A stretch of DNA of 49,516 bases, taken from contig JAFXDE010000049.1 of the NCBI GenBank assembly GCA_017516315.1, positions 1-49,516 on the forward strand, in the 5' to 3' direction. This document shows positions 26,428 to 35,800 of this stretch, one piece after another. The notes beneath the pieces are model-generated. The model did not search any database, was not told the DNA's origin, and saw only the letters and a program-made list of their open reading frames with translations. Numbering within the stretch: the stretch's first letter is position 1; every line of letters starts with the position of its first letter. Made by a program: the position numbers and the translations under genes. This DNA is from Clostridia bacterium. Its GTDB lineage: Bacteria; Bacillota; Clostridia; Oscillospirales; Acutalibacteraceae.

Positions 26428-27555
26428 ATGATTTTAAAAAAGTACGGTCTCGTTTTAGCAGGCGGAGGAGGTAAGGGAGCTTATCAGATAGGTGCCTGGA
26501 AGGCTCTTAAGGAAATGCGTATTTCCTTCGATGCCATAGCCGGTGTTTCGGTGGGCTCCATCAACGGCGCACTTATCGCCGCGGGAGATATGAGTAAGGC
26601 GATCGATTTCTGGCATAATGTTTCAGTGGAAAAAGGCATCAGAATCGAAAATGAGCTTGTAGACCCGGAAAATCTTTTCAGCAAAAAGAATTGGAGCATA
26701 CTGTTCAAAGAGTTTCTGAAAAACGGCGGCTTTGATGCTTCCCCTGCGGCAGATTACCTTAAAGCCTATGTAGACGAGGACAAGGTAAGAAAAAAGAAAA
26801 TACCTCTCGGCATCGTGACGGTGCACCTTTCACAGAATGCTACTCCCCTCGAAATTTTCGTCGATGACATTCCTCAGGGGGAATTGGTGGATTATCTTTT
26901 AGCTTCCTCAAATATTCCCTTGGCTACAAACATAGGCCCGGAGGGTGAGCGCTTTCTCGATGGCGGTGTTTACGATAATACACCTGTAATGACCTTAAAA
27001 AAGAGAGGCTATAACAAGCTTATCGTTATCGATATTTCGAATATCAAGGGTGTGGCGCATAATCTTAATTTCAATAATTCTCAGGTGGTTTATATCCGCC
27101 CCTATGATTTAGAGGATCTCGGTCCGTCCTTTGATTTCAGCTCAGCTATGATTGATCGCAGAATACAGCTCGGTTATCTTGATACGAGAAAGGCCTTCGG
27201 CCATCTGGCGGGAAATATTTATTATTTTACTCCCGATGTTTTCGCTGCGATGGTAGAGCAGTACGGCGTAAACGCCATTTATGAGCTTGAGGAGCTCGCT
27301 CATAAATTAAAGGTAGAGAAAATTTCTATTTACTCTAAGGAGGAATTTATTTCTGCCGTAAAGACCGCACTCGAAGAGGCTAAGGCTGAGGAGACAGAAA
27401 AAGCACAGCAGACACCTGCTGAAAAAGAGAGTGACAGCACCTTCGATTGGAATGATCTGAAGGAAAGATGGAATCAGTTCAGAGGCAGAGGCCAGAGAAA
27501 GGACCTTGAGGAGTACGCTGAGGCTATAGCAGTTCTCGATTCAGTAGTAATGTAA
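26428..27555 (+). CDS. Patatin-like phospholipase
   Basis: A 375-residue patatin-family lipid acyl hydrolase. The oxyanion loop is GGGGKGAYQIG at 12-22, the nucleophile Ser41 lies in GVSVG, and the catalytic Asp178 lies in DGG. The core ends near residue 300. The rest is an acidic, Glu/Gln/Lys-rich tail including EETEKAQQTPAEKES, likely disordered. No signal peptide is present, so it is cytoplasmic. GGCGGTG precedes the ATG. It is alone between the inverted repeat and the T-box promoter. Confidence 0.92.
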   Translation: MILKKYGLVLAGGGGKGAYQIGAWKALKEMRISFDAIAGVSVGSINGALIAAGDMSKAIDFWHNVSVEKGIRIENELVDPENLFSKKNWSILFKEFLKNGGFDASPAADYLKAYVDEDKVRKKKIPLGIVTVHLSQNATPLEIFVDDIPQGELVDYLLASSNIPLATNIGPEGERFLDGGVYDNTPVMTLKKRGYNKLIVIDISNIKGVAHNLNFNNSQVVYIRPYDLEDLGPSFDFSSAMIDRRIQLGYLDTRKAFGHLAGNIYYFTPDVFAAMVEQYGVNAIYELEELAHKLKVEKISIYSKEEFISAVKTALEEAKAEETEKAQQTPAEKESDSTFDWNDLKERWNQFRGRGQRKDLEEYAEAIAVLDSVVM

Positions 27556-27587
27556 AATTTTACCGTAAGGAAAATTCAGCGAAACTC

Positions 27588-27616
27588 TTGACAAAAGAAA
27601 AAAACTGATATATCAT
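27588..27616 (+). promoter_or_regulatory. Promoter of the T-box/trpB transcript
   Basis: TTGACA (27588-27593), 17 bp, TATCAT (27611-27616). Confidence 0.85.
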
Positions 27617-27622
27617 TTTAGC

Positions 27623-27856
27623 ATAATATTTTTAAACCGATGAGCGAGAGTAGTAACACTATCGGAAGCTTACAGAGAGCTGTGAACGGTGGAATACAGC
27701 AGTGGAAGACAGTGCGAATGGACTCGTGAGGGTGGCCCGAAAAATCAGTAGGCGCCGACGGAAACTCTAACCGTTATGATGAGAGCGTATGTCAGTACGT
27801 GAAAAACCATTAAGGTGGCGACAGACTTCTGTTCCTTTGTGGAGCAGAAGTTTTTT
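27623..27856 (+). promoter_or_regulatory. Tryptophan T-box riboswitch leader
   Basis: A T-box leader of about 230 nt. Stem I carries the AGAGAGCTG and GGTGGAA elements. The specifier loop GCGAATGGACTC presents codon TGG (27719-27721), calling for tRNA-Trp. The antiterminator box AAGGTGGCGACAG (27812-27824) exposes UGGC, complementary to the GCCA end expected of tRNA-Trp. The terminator is CTTCTGTTCC / GGAGCAGAAG (27826-27850) followed by TTTTTT. Uncharged tRNA-Trp would favour read-through into trpB. Confidence 0.92.
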
Positions 27857-27901
27857 GATTTTAACCGTCTTAATGAAGAAATATTTAAGGGAGTGTTATC
27901 T

Positions 27902-27937
27902 ATGTATTATTCAGGCGAACGATGGCGCAGTTTATAA
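27902..27937 (+). CDS. Possible 11-residue leader peptide
   Basis: ATG at 27902 follows AAGGGAGTG with 8-nt spacing and encodes MYYSGERWRSL then TAA. It lies just after the T-box terminator and contains one Trp codon. It could be a vestige of an earlier gene start, a leader peptide, or chance. A palindromic repeat begins 10 bp after it. Confidence 0.35.
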   Translation: MYYSGERWRSL

Positions 27938-27947
27938 TAGCATCGCA

Positions 27948-27995
27948 AAGCCTCTCCTGAAAGGAGAGGTGGCAACCGAAGGTTGACGGAGAGGT
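27948..27995. repeat. Interspersed double-hairpin element
   Basis: CCTCTCCT, GAA, AGGAGAGG (27951-27969) is followed by CAACC, GAA, GGTTG (27973-27985) and then GGAGAGGT. Both hairpins have GAA loops. The CCTCTCC...GGAGAGG...GGAGAGG layout matches a palindromic repeat I recall being scattered through Clostridia genomes. It sits between the T-box and trpB. Confidence 0.7.
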
Positions 27996-28096
27996 CACAA
28001 CAGCACCGCATTACCGTCATATATATCTCCCGTCGAAAGGGAAAAAAGGAAAACTATACTATAATATATATAAACAGAATAAGGAGAATTTAAAAA

Positions 28097-29341
28097 ATGA
28101 ACACAAGCTATAAAGATTTCGACAATTATCTTAAACAGTATCCCGATAAAAACGGCTATTTCGGCGCTCACGGCGGAGCCTTCCTTCCTTCCGAGCTTGA
28201 GCCTGCCTTCAAGGAGGCCGACGACGCTTACGAAGCTATCTGTCAGTCTGCACAGTTTATTTCCGAGCTTCGCAGAATCAGAAAGGAGTTCCAGGGCAGA
28301 CCTACTCCCGTTTACCATTGCGAGAGACTTTCTAAGCTCTTCGGCAATTGTCAGATTTATCTCAAGCGTGAGGACCTTAACCACACAGGCGCTCACAAGC
28401 TCAACCACTGTATGGGTGAAGGCCTTTTAGCCAAGTATATGGGTAAAAAGAAGCTCATTGCAGAGACAGGTGCAGGTCAGCACGGTGTTGCTCTTGCCAC
28501 AGCGGCGGCATACTTCGGTATGGAGTGTGACATTTATATGGGTGAGGTTGACATCGCCAAACAGCACCCCAATGTAATCAGAATGAAGATGCTAGGTGCT
28601 AATGTTATTCCCGTAACTCACGGACTCAAAACTCTCAAGGAGGCTGTTGATGCCGCATTTGAGGCTTATCTTAAGGAATATGACCACGCTATTTACTGCA
28701 TCGGTTCAGCACTCGGCCCCCATCCCTTCCCGAAAATGGTAAGAGACTTCCAGGCTGTTATCGGTATCGAGGCAAGAGAGCAGTTCCTCGAGATGACAGG
28801 TCATCATCCCGACGCTGTATGTGCATGTGTAGGCGGCGGCTCAAACTCTATCGGTATGTTTGTTCCTTTCCTTGCTGACCCTGTTGACATTATCGGTGTA
28901 GAGCCTCTCGGCAGAGGTGAAAAGGTGGGCGACCATGCTGCTACTATGGCTTTCGGCACTAAGGGCAGACTTCACGGCTTCGAAAGCTATCTTCTCCAGG
29001 ACGAAAAGGGCGAGCCTCTTCCCGTTTACTCTATCGCCAGCGGTCTCGATTATCCCGGTGTAGGTCCCGAGCACGCTAACCTCAGAGATATGGGCAGAGT
29101 ACAGTATGACACCGTCTCCGACGAGGAGGCTATGGAGGCCTTCTTCCTTCTGTCAAGATACGAGGGTATCATCCCTGCTATAGAATCCTCCCATGCAGTA
29201 GCCTACGCTATCAGATATGCCAAGGAGCATAAATCCGGCTCTATCCTCGTTTCTCTTTCCGGCAGAGGTGACAAGGATATCGACTATGTTTACGAACAGT
29301 ACGGCTGCGGCGAAAGATTTATGGAGAAGTACGAAAAATAA
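28097..29341 (+). CDS. trpB: Tryptophan synthase beta chain, stand-alone
   Basis: A 414-residue PLP enzyme joining indole and serine to make tryptophan. [15 protein letters not shown] holds the PLP lysine (Lys101), [11 protein letters not shown] the loop with the catalytic Glu123, and GGGSNSIG near residue 242 the phosphate cup. The order and length are those of TrpB1, the form that normally pairs with TrpA. No trpA or other trp gene lies in the window: the next gene is a giant surface protein after a terminator. AAGGAG precedes the ATG. Control by the Trp T-box 240 bp upstream supports a real tryptophan role. Confidence 0.94.
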   Translation: MNTSYKDFDNYLKQYPDKNGYFGAHGGAFLPSELEPAFKEADDAYEAICQSAQFISELRRIRKEFQGRPTPVYHCERLSKLFGNCQIYLKREDLNHTGAHKLNHCMGEGLLAKYMGKKKLIAETGAGQHGVALATAAAYFGMECDIYMGEVDIAKQHPNVIRMKMLGANVIPVTHGLKTLKEAVDAAFEAYLKEYDHAIYCIGSALGPHPFPKMVRDFQAVIGIEAREQFLEMTGHHPDAVCACVGGGSNSIGMFVPFLADPVDIIGVEPLGRGEKVGDHAATMAFGTKGRLHGFESYLLQDEKGEPLPVYSIASGLDYPGVGPEHANLRDMGRVQYDTVSDEEAMEAFFLLSRYEGIIPAIESSHAVAYAIRYAKEHKSGSILVSLSGRGDKDIDYVYEQYGCGERFMEKYEK

Positions 29342-29359
29342 TGGTTTAAATAAAGAAAG

Positions 29360-29393
29360 GCTCTTCCGTCTGATGAACGGAGGAGCTTTTTTT
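29360..29393 (+). terminator. Terminator of trpB
   Basis: GCTCTTCCGT (29360-29369), 7-nt loop, ACGGAGGAGC (29377-29386), TTTTTTT. Confidence 0.92.
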
Positions 29394-29591
29394 CGTATCG
29401 GCAGTTTCCGATATAATAAACTATAAGCAGTGCAAGGGTCGTACCGCGGCTGCATATAATATAATCTTACAGATACAAAAACATACGAAAGATATAGTTT
29501 TCTTTGACAAACAATTTCTTAATTAGTTAAAGTGTACAAAAAGAAAGCACTATTTTCTAATTATGAATACGGATAATTACGGGAAAATTTG

Positions 29592-29620
29592 TTGATTTTA
29601 CCGTGACTTTTTATTATAAT
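29592..29620 (+). promoter_or_regulatory. Promoter of the cysteine-rich giant gene
   Basis: TTGATT (29592-29597), 17 bp, TATAAT (29615-29620). The predicted start near 29627 leaves a leader of about 195 nt. A further TTGACA at about 29505 lacks a good -10. Confidence 0.8.
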
Positions 29621-29626
29621 AAATAT

Positions 29627-29822
29627 GTGTAATTATAGGGGTTATTGTACCCTTTTACAGAGAAAGACGGTAAATCCGTCTCCGGTCAAAGCACAGGGAG
29701 GTCAGTTGTGCTCGGAGAGCTTTTATCGGATTTCATCACTCTTTAAACTCGGGTAACTCCCGAAAAATTCTGAAACACCTTTAAAGGGTTTCAAATATCT
29801 CACAAGGAGGATAAATCCAAAA
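29627..29822 (+). ncRNA. Long structured 5' leader of unknown class
   Basis: The leader can form several hairpins: GACGG/CCGTC around 29668, a nested stem TCCG[GCACA...TGTGC]CGGA around 29680-29717, CGGG/CCCG around 29755, and a pyrimidine-rich segment before the ribosome site CAAGGAGG. I cannot match it to TPP, SAM, cobalamin, lysine, T-box or c-di-GMP riboswitches. It may regulate or stabilise the mRNA of the surface protein. Confidence 0.45.
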
Positions 29823-32800
29823 ATGAAAAAGAAACATTTATTAAACATGAAGAAAACTTTGTCAGTATTTTTGTCAGTGATGATGCTTCTTACTGCATGG
29901 GTATTTGTTGCGCCTGAGCATAGTAATGTAAGTGCTGCTGATATTGTTTCAGCTACTGAGAGTTATAACAAATCTCTGCTGAATAGCATCAACACGGCTA
30001 TTGATACAACTATGACTACTACTTACGGTAAATTCAAAAGTGACGGTATGAACGGTGATGACGAGGCTCCTTATAACACTGACGCTTACCGTTCCAAGCA
30101 CTATAAGAACATTTTCTATTCACCTACTGTAGACATAAACGGATATGCTGTTTATTGGGGCAGCGATGTCATTTCCGGTATTGACTCGGTAAGACTTTAT
30201 TATCCGGATACTGTTATGCTCTATGACGGCGACACCAAACCTCAGATGGGTGCTGTTGTATGTCTTGACGCTGCTAGCGGCGGCAGAGTAAGAGCTGTGT
30301 CATTATATATTGACAGCAATGATAACGGCCTTGTAATCACAGACCACTGGAAGGGACATACCACCGCCAACCTTGCTCATCTCATTAATATTGAAAATGG
30401 TTCTTATAAGTTTGCTAACACTTACGCGGAACATGGTACTTACAAAATAAACACCGAATCAAACGGTCAGTGGTATTTCTATGCTTCTGATCTTCGCTTT
30501 GACGGTACCCTTAATGCAACCGAATGGGTTAGAACCATAACTCCCACCTGGGGCTTTTACGGCGGTAAAAGAAATACAGCAAACAGATATACTAAGGTAG
30601 CAACTAAGACTATCTATGTTATGAACATCAAGGGTTACCGTGATCTTGTTAGCACAATCGCTACTGATAAGGCTAAATATATCGATAATGCTGCTCGTTA
30701 TACTTCTGAATCAATTAAAGCTTATGTAAACGCAGCTAACGCTATTCTTAACCTCAACCCCAAAAATGTTTCACAGAATATGTCTGCTGTCAGTACATGG
30801 GGTACGAGCATGAGCACAGCGTATACTAATTATATAAATGCAAAGAACAGCCTTAAAAACAGAGAGTTTGATGTTACCTTCGAAAATATGTTCTCTGTTT
30901 CTGATTGGAAAAACTCTGCGTCAGCAGAAGTAAGCAATACTAACGCTGATCTTACTGTTAATGACGATACAGGTTTTATCCGCATCTGGAAGGGTGTGGC
31001 AAATGATGTTTACTCGAGCTGTTCAAACGGTGATCACGATGCAAACAAGTATTCTGTTTCTGTTACATCGGGAGGAAGTTACACCTTAAGCTTTGATACT
31101 GAGACCAGCCAAAGCGGCGGAGAGGTTAGATCTCAGGCGGCTTTATATTGGTTTGATATAAACGGTTATTCTGTCGGAAGTCCTACAGTGTTAGATTTCA
31201 GCGGAGACAGCGAAAGACACACGGCTGAAATTACTGTTCCGTCAAATGCAAGACAGGTAGAATTCCGTTTCGGTAACAGATGTACTACATCAGGCTCTAC
31301 GGTATATTTTAAAAATATCGCATTTTATCCTACGGAACGCGGCACTGAATACGGTATCGAAGAATGGACCACACGCCCTGTCACAAAAGCATATACATAC
31401 AACGCTGCTCTTGGCTCTATTCTTCCTGTTCCTGCAAGAAACGGCTACACATTCAACGGATGGTATCTCGACGGAAATGTAACAGCTGACGGTAAGCCTC
31501 AGGACGGTGAATGGGTTACAGACGGTAACGGTACAGTTGTGTCTGAGACACAGAGCTTTAAGATAGCAGCTCATTATAATCTTTATGCGGATTGGTCAGC
31601 AAGCGACTATACCGCTGCTTTTGAAGGAAACGGCGGTACTGCTTCCAGCACATCTCTTGGCTATACAATAATCGGAACTGTAAAGCTTCCTCCCGCTACG
31701 AAAAGCGGATATGAATTTGATTGTTGGAAAGTAACGGCAGCTTCCGGTAATTGGAAAGTCGGAGATACATACAGTGCAGGCGAGACTTTGACAGGTATGT
31801 ACGGTGATGTTACTCTTACTGCTCAGTGGACTAAGACCTGGACCGTAACATTCCTTAAGGCTGACGGTACAACTTTCGTTACACGTACTGTAAGGGACGG
31901 CGAAGCCGCTGAAGCTCCTGCTCAGAATCCTACCAAGGCTTCCGATGATAACGGCAAGTATACCTTTACCGGATGGGATGTGGACTTTACAAATGTAACG
32001 AGTGACCTTACCGTTACTCCTCAGTTCGATGTTGATTCTCACGGTAATTTCACATATAGTCTCGTTTCACCGGCTACATGTACCAAAAATGCGATAGTAA
32101 CCAAACGATGCGGTGACTGTAACTATAGCTACGGTAATGTAGAATACGACGGAACAGAAAGAGAAGATTGGCTCGCTAAAGATCACGATTTCCAGAACGG
32201 ATCAATTATAAAAGATTCCTACATCGGTGATGCAAGCAATCAGACAGATACAGATACCCATGTAAGAAAGTGTAAGAACTGTACTGAAACAATTACAGAG
32301 ACTCACGAAAATTCTTGGTATATATTAAAAACTGAAGGTGCTACCTGTACCACACCCGGTACTGTTTACTGGGAATGTCCTTGCGGCGCTCAGAAGACCA
32401 CACAGGGTGATACAGCTCCCAATGTACATAACTTTGACGGTACAGTAATCACTCCGATGGGTGACGGAACTCACGATGTTCATTGTACTTACGATAACTC
32501 CCACACCACAAATGTTAAATGTACGGATGCGAACAATGACTGTATCTGTGACGTAGCAGCATGCGGACAGGAGCTCGTTCACGTTTACGATCAGCAGAAG
32601 GCTGAAAAGGCTTACGAGAAAACTCCCGCTACATGTACAGATGACGCTGTTTATTACTACGCCTGTAAGTGCGGTAAGAAGAGCGATAGTGAAACCTGGA
32701 CTGATGAAGGCTCCGCTACAGGCCACACCTGGTTGAATGAAGGCACCGATCTCGCTACACTCGCAGAATGCGAAAAGGATGCAACATATTATCAGACCTG

Positions 32801-35800
32801 TGAAAAGTGCGGCATCTCAGCAAGATATGATACCACAAACACAGGCTCAACCTGGACTGATGAAGGCTCCGCTACAGGCCATGATTACACCGGTACAGAC
32901 ATCCGCGATAATGAAAACGGAACACATTCTTACTATTGTGTAAACGGCTGCGGTACTTACGGCTATAACAAAGTAAAAGATGCAGGTAAAGACTGTACCT
33001 ACGGCGAATGGTCAAAGACAGAAGAAACTACTCACACCAAGACCTGTTCAGAATGTTATTACAAAGTAACTGAAGAGCATAAGTGGTCGGCTTGGACATC
33101 TACAGACCTCTATAAAGAAGCAAATGGCGAACAGACCCGTACTTGCTCCGTATGTAAAAAGGTAGAAACCAAGGCTTGCGATTATGAAGTAACTCATAAG
33201 GATGCAACCTGTACAGCTCCCGAAATCACTACATATAAGTGTAAGGATTGCGGTCACGGCTACACAGTAACAGGCAAAGCTGCTACAGGTCACGATTACA
33301 CAGATACAGCTGATGTGAAGTCTTATAACGGACAGCACAGCTACGGCTGTACTAAGTGTGATACCTACGGCTTTAACAGTATGGAAAATGCCCGTGAGGC
33401 TTGTAGCTACGGCTATGAAAAGACTGCAGACGGTCAGCATAAGGCTACCTGTGAAGTATGTAAATATAACTTCACTGAAAACTGCGTTGCAGCTGAGGGC
33501 AAAGAAGCTACCTGTTCGGCTCTCGCTGTCTGCGGAAAGTGCGAGGAAGAATTCGGCGGTTACGCTGCACATAGCTTTACCGCTGAGGGCGGTGCAGTAG
33601 CACTCGGAAACGGTAAACACGCATATCGTTGCGAAAACTGTAAGGATGAAACTAAGTACGGTATCGGCGCAAATGTAGGCGCCTACCAGGACTGCTCGGG
33701 CGGCGAAGCTACCTGTTCAGCTCCCGCTGAATGTGAAGTATGCGGCCAGGCATACGGTAGTGTTAATGCAAACGCTCACGTATGGGGCGATTGGGCAAAT
33801 GTCGAAGGTACAGAAACACATAAGCGCGTATGTACGTTGAATGGCACACATACACAGACACAGGATTGCTTATGTACTTCTCCCACAGCAACTTCTCCTG
33901 ACTGTAATACTCCCAGCTACACATATAATACCTGTGACGATTGCGGCCATGAATGGCAGACAGCTAACGATGATGCTCTCGGTCACGATTGGAGTAGTGC
34001 TTGGGTAAGTGACGGTAAGGGAAATCATACAAAAACCTGTGCACGCGGATGTTCCTATGCTGACAATACTCTCACAGAAGCATGTGCTGATGCAGAGCCT
34101 GTAGTACATGAAGCTACATGTACTGAGGACGGCTATACAGCTTATATCTGTGACGGTTGCAGCTATGAGTGGGAAGGTAATACCGTTTCCGCTACCGGTC
34201 ACAGCTACGCAAATAAGAATCAGTCAGAAGCTGAAGAATATAAGAGATCTGACAAATCCTGCACCACAGACTTAACCTACTGGTATGTCTGCGATAACTG
34301 CGATGCAAGTGCTGAAGCAGATGCGGAAAGCGGAAAATTCGAATTAACCGATCTTTACTGGATGCCTGCAGGCGGCGAACAGACAGGACACAGCTTTGAC
34401 GAAAAGTGCGATAAATATCCTGCTTCTCCCGCTACATGCACAGAGAAAGCAACCTATTACTACTCTTGCTCAAACGAGGGATGTAATGAAAAGGGTACAG
34501 AAACCTACGAATCAGGCGAGGCTCTCGGTCACAAGTGGGTACATCCCGCAGATGAAGAGCTTGCAAATTATAATGTTATTAAGGCAGACTGCGTAACTGA
34601 TGCTACATACTATTATGTATGTGAGAGATGTGATATCTCTTCACAGGGCGTGAAGGCAGACGGAGAAACCTGGACTGATGTCGGCTCTAAGTTAGGTCAC
34701 GACTTCGACCATGACGACGATGGCGAGCTTAAGGACGAAGGCGACACCGGATATACAGCATATAAGGCTGCTGATTGCTTCGAGGAAGGCTCCTTAGAGC
34801 ATTGGACCTGTGAGAGATGCGCTAAGAAGTTCAGCGATAAGGACGATAACGGCTCCGAGCTTACGGACACAGTTCTCGTTAAACGCAATCACGCTTTGGT
34901 TACTGTTTACGGTAAGAGCGCTACCTGCGAAGAGCCCGGTTACACAAAGCATAAGATGTGTAGCCATAATGGCTGTAATTACAGAGATGCTGACTATCAG
35001 GTGATTCCCGCTACGGGTCACGAGTTCCTTGCTGAGAAAGGCTACTATGCTGATGCAGAAAACGGATGTCATGCTTACAAGTGTGCTAACTGTGATGTAT
35101 ACGGCGTAGGCGATGTTAAGTACGAGGTAGCTGACGGCGTAGTTAAGGGTGCTGTCGAATGTACCTTCAGCGGTGAATATGTAAACTTCGACGACGAAAA
35201 CGGTGTTCACTGTCATAAGCAGCTCTGCGCATGCGGTAACGAAGAAAGCACAGTATGTACTGCTGCTGAAACTGAAAAGGTAGATGTTACCTGTACAGAA
35301 GACGGTTATTATAAGTATACTTGCGCTTGTGGCTTCGAATGGACAGAAACAAGCGAAGACGAAGCAGATCAGGCTAAGGGACATTCACTTAAGGTTGATT
35401 CTAACGGTAACGGCACTCATACAGAATACTGTGAGAATTGCGATTACGCTACAGTAACAGAGAAATGCTCTACTGAAGAGCCTGCAGCCGCATGCGGTAA
35501 GAAGGAAATCTGTGATATCTGTTTAGCTGAATACGGTGATCCCGTTGCTCACTCCTTTACAGTTTATGTTCACGATGAAAACAGCGAAAAGTGCCAGATC
35601 GACGGTACAAAGACCGCTAAGTGTGACAACTGCGATGCAACCGATACAGTTACAGACGAAGGCACTGCTCTTGACCATAAGATGACAGATTGGACCTATG
35701 ACCTTTCCGATTGGGCTGAAATGCCTGAGGACTTCGATGAGGATAGCATCCTTGAGCCCACCTGTCATACAGCAGGTAAGCAGATTAAGTACTGTACTAA

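Noticed and set aside
29627-29822. c-di-GMP or other known riboswitch in the leader of the giant gene
   Set aside because: A fragment AAAGCACAGGG recalls the GEMM core, but the rest of the conserved core is absent.
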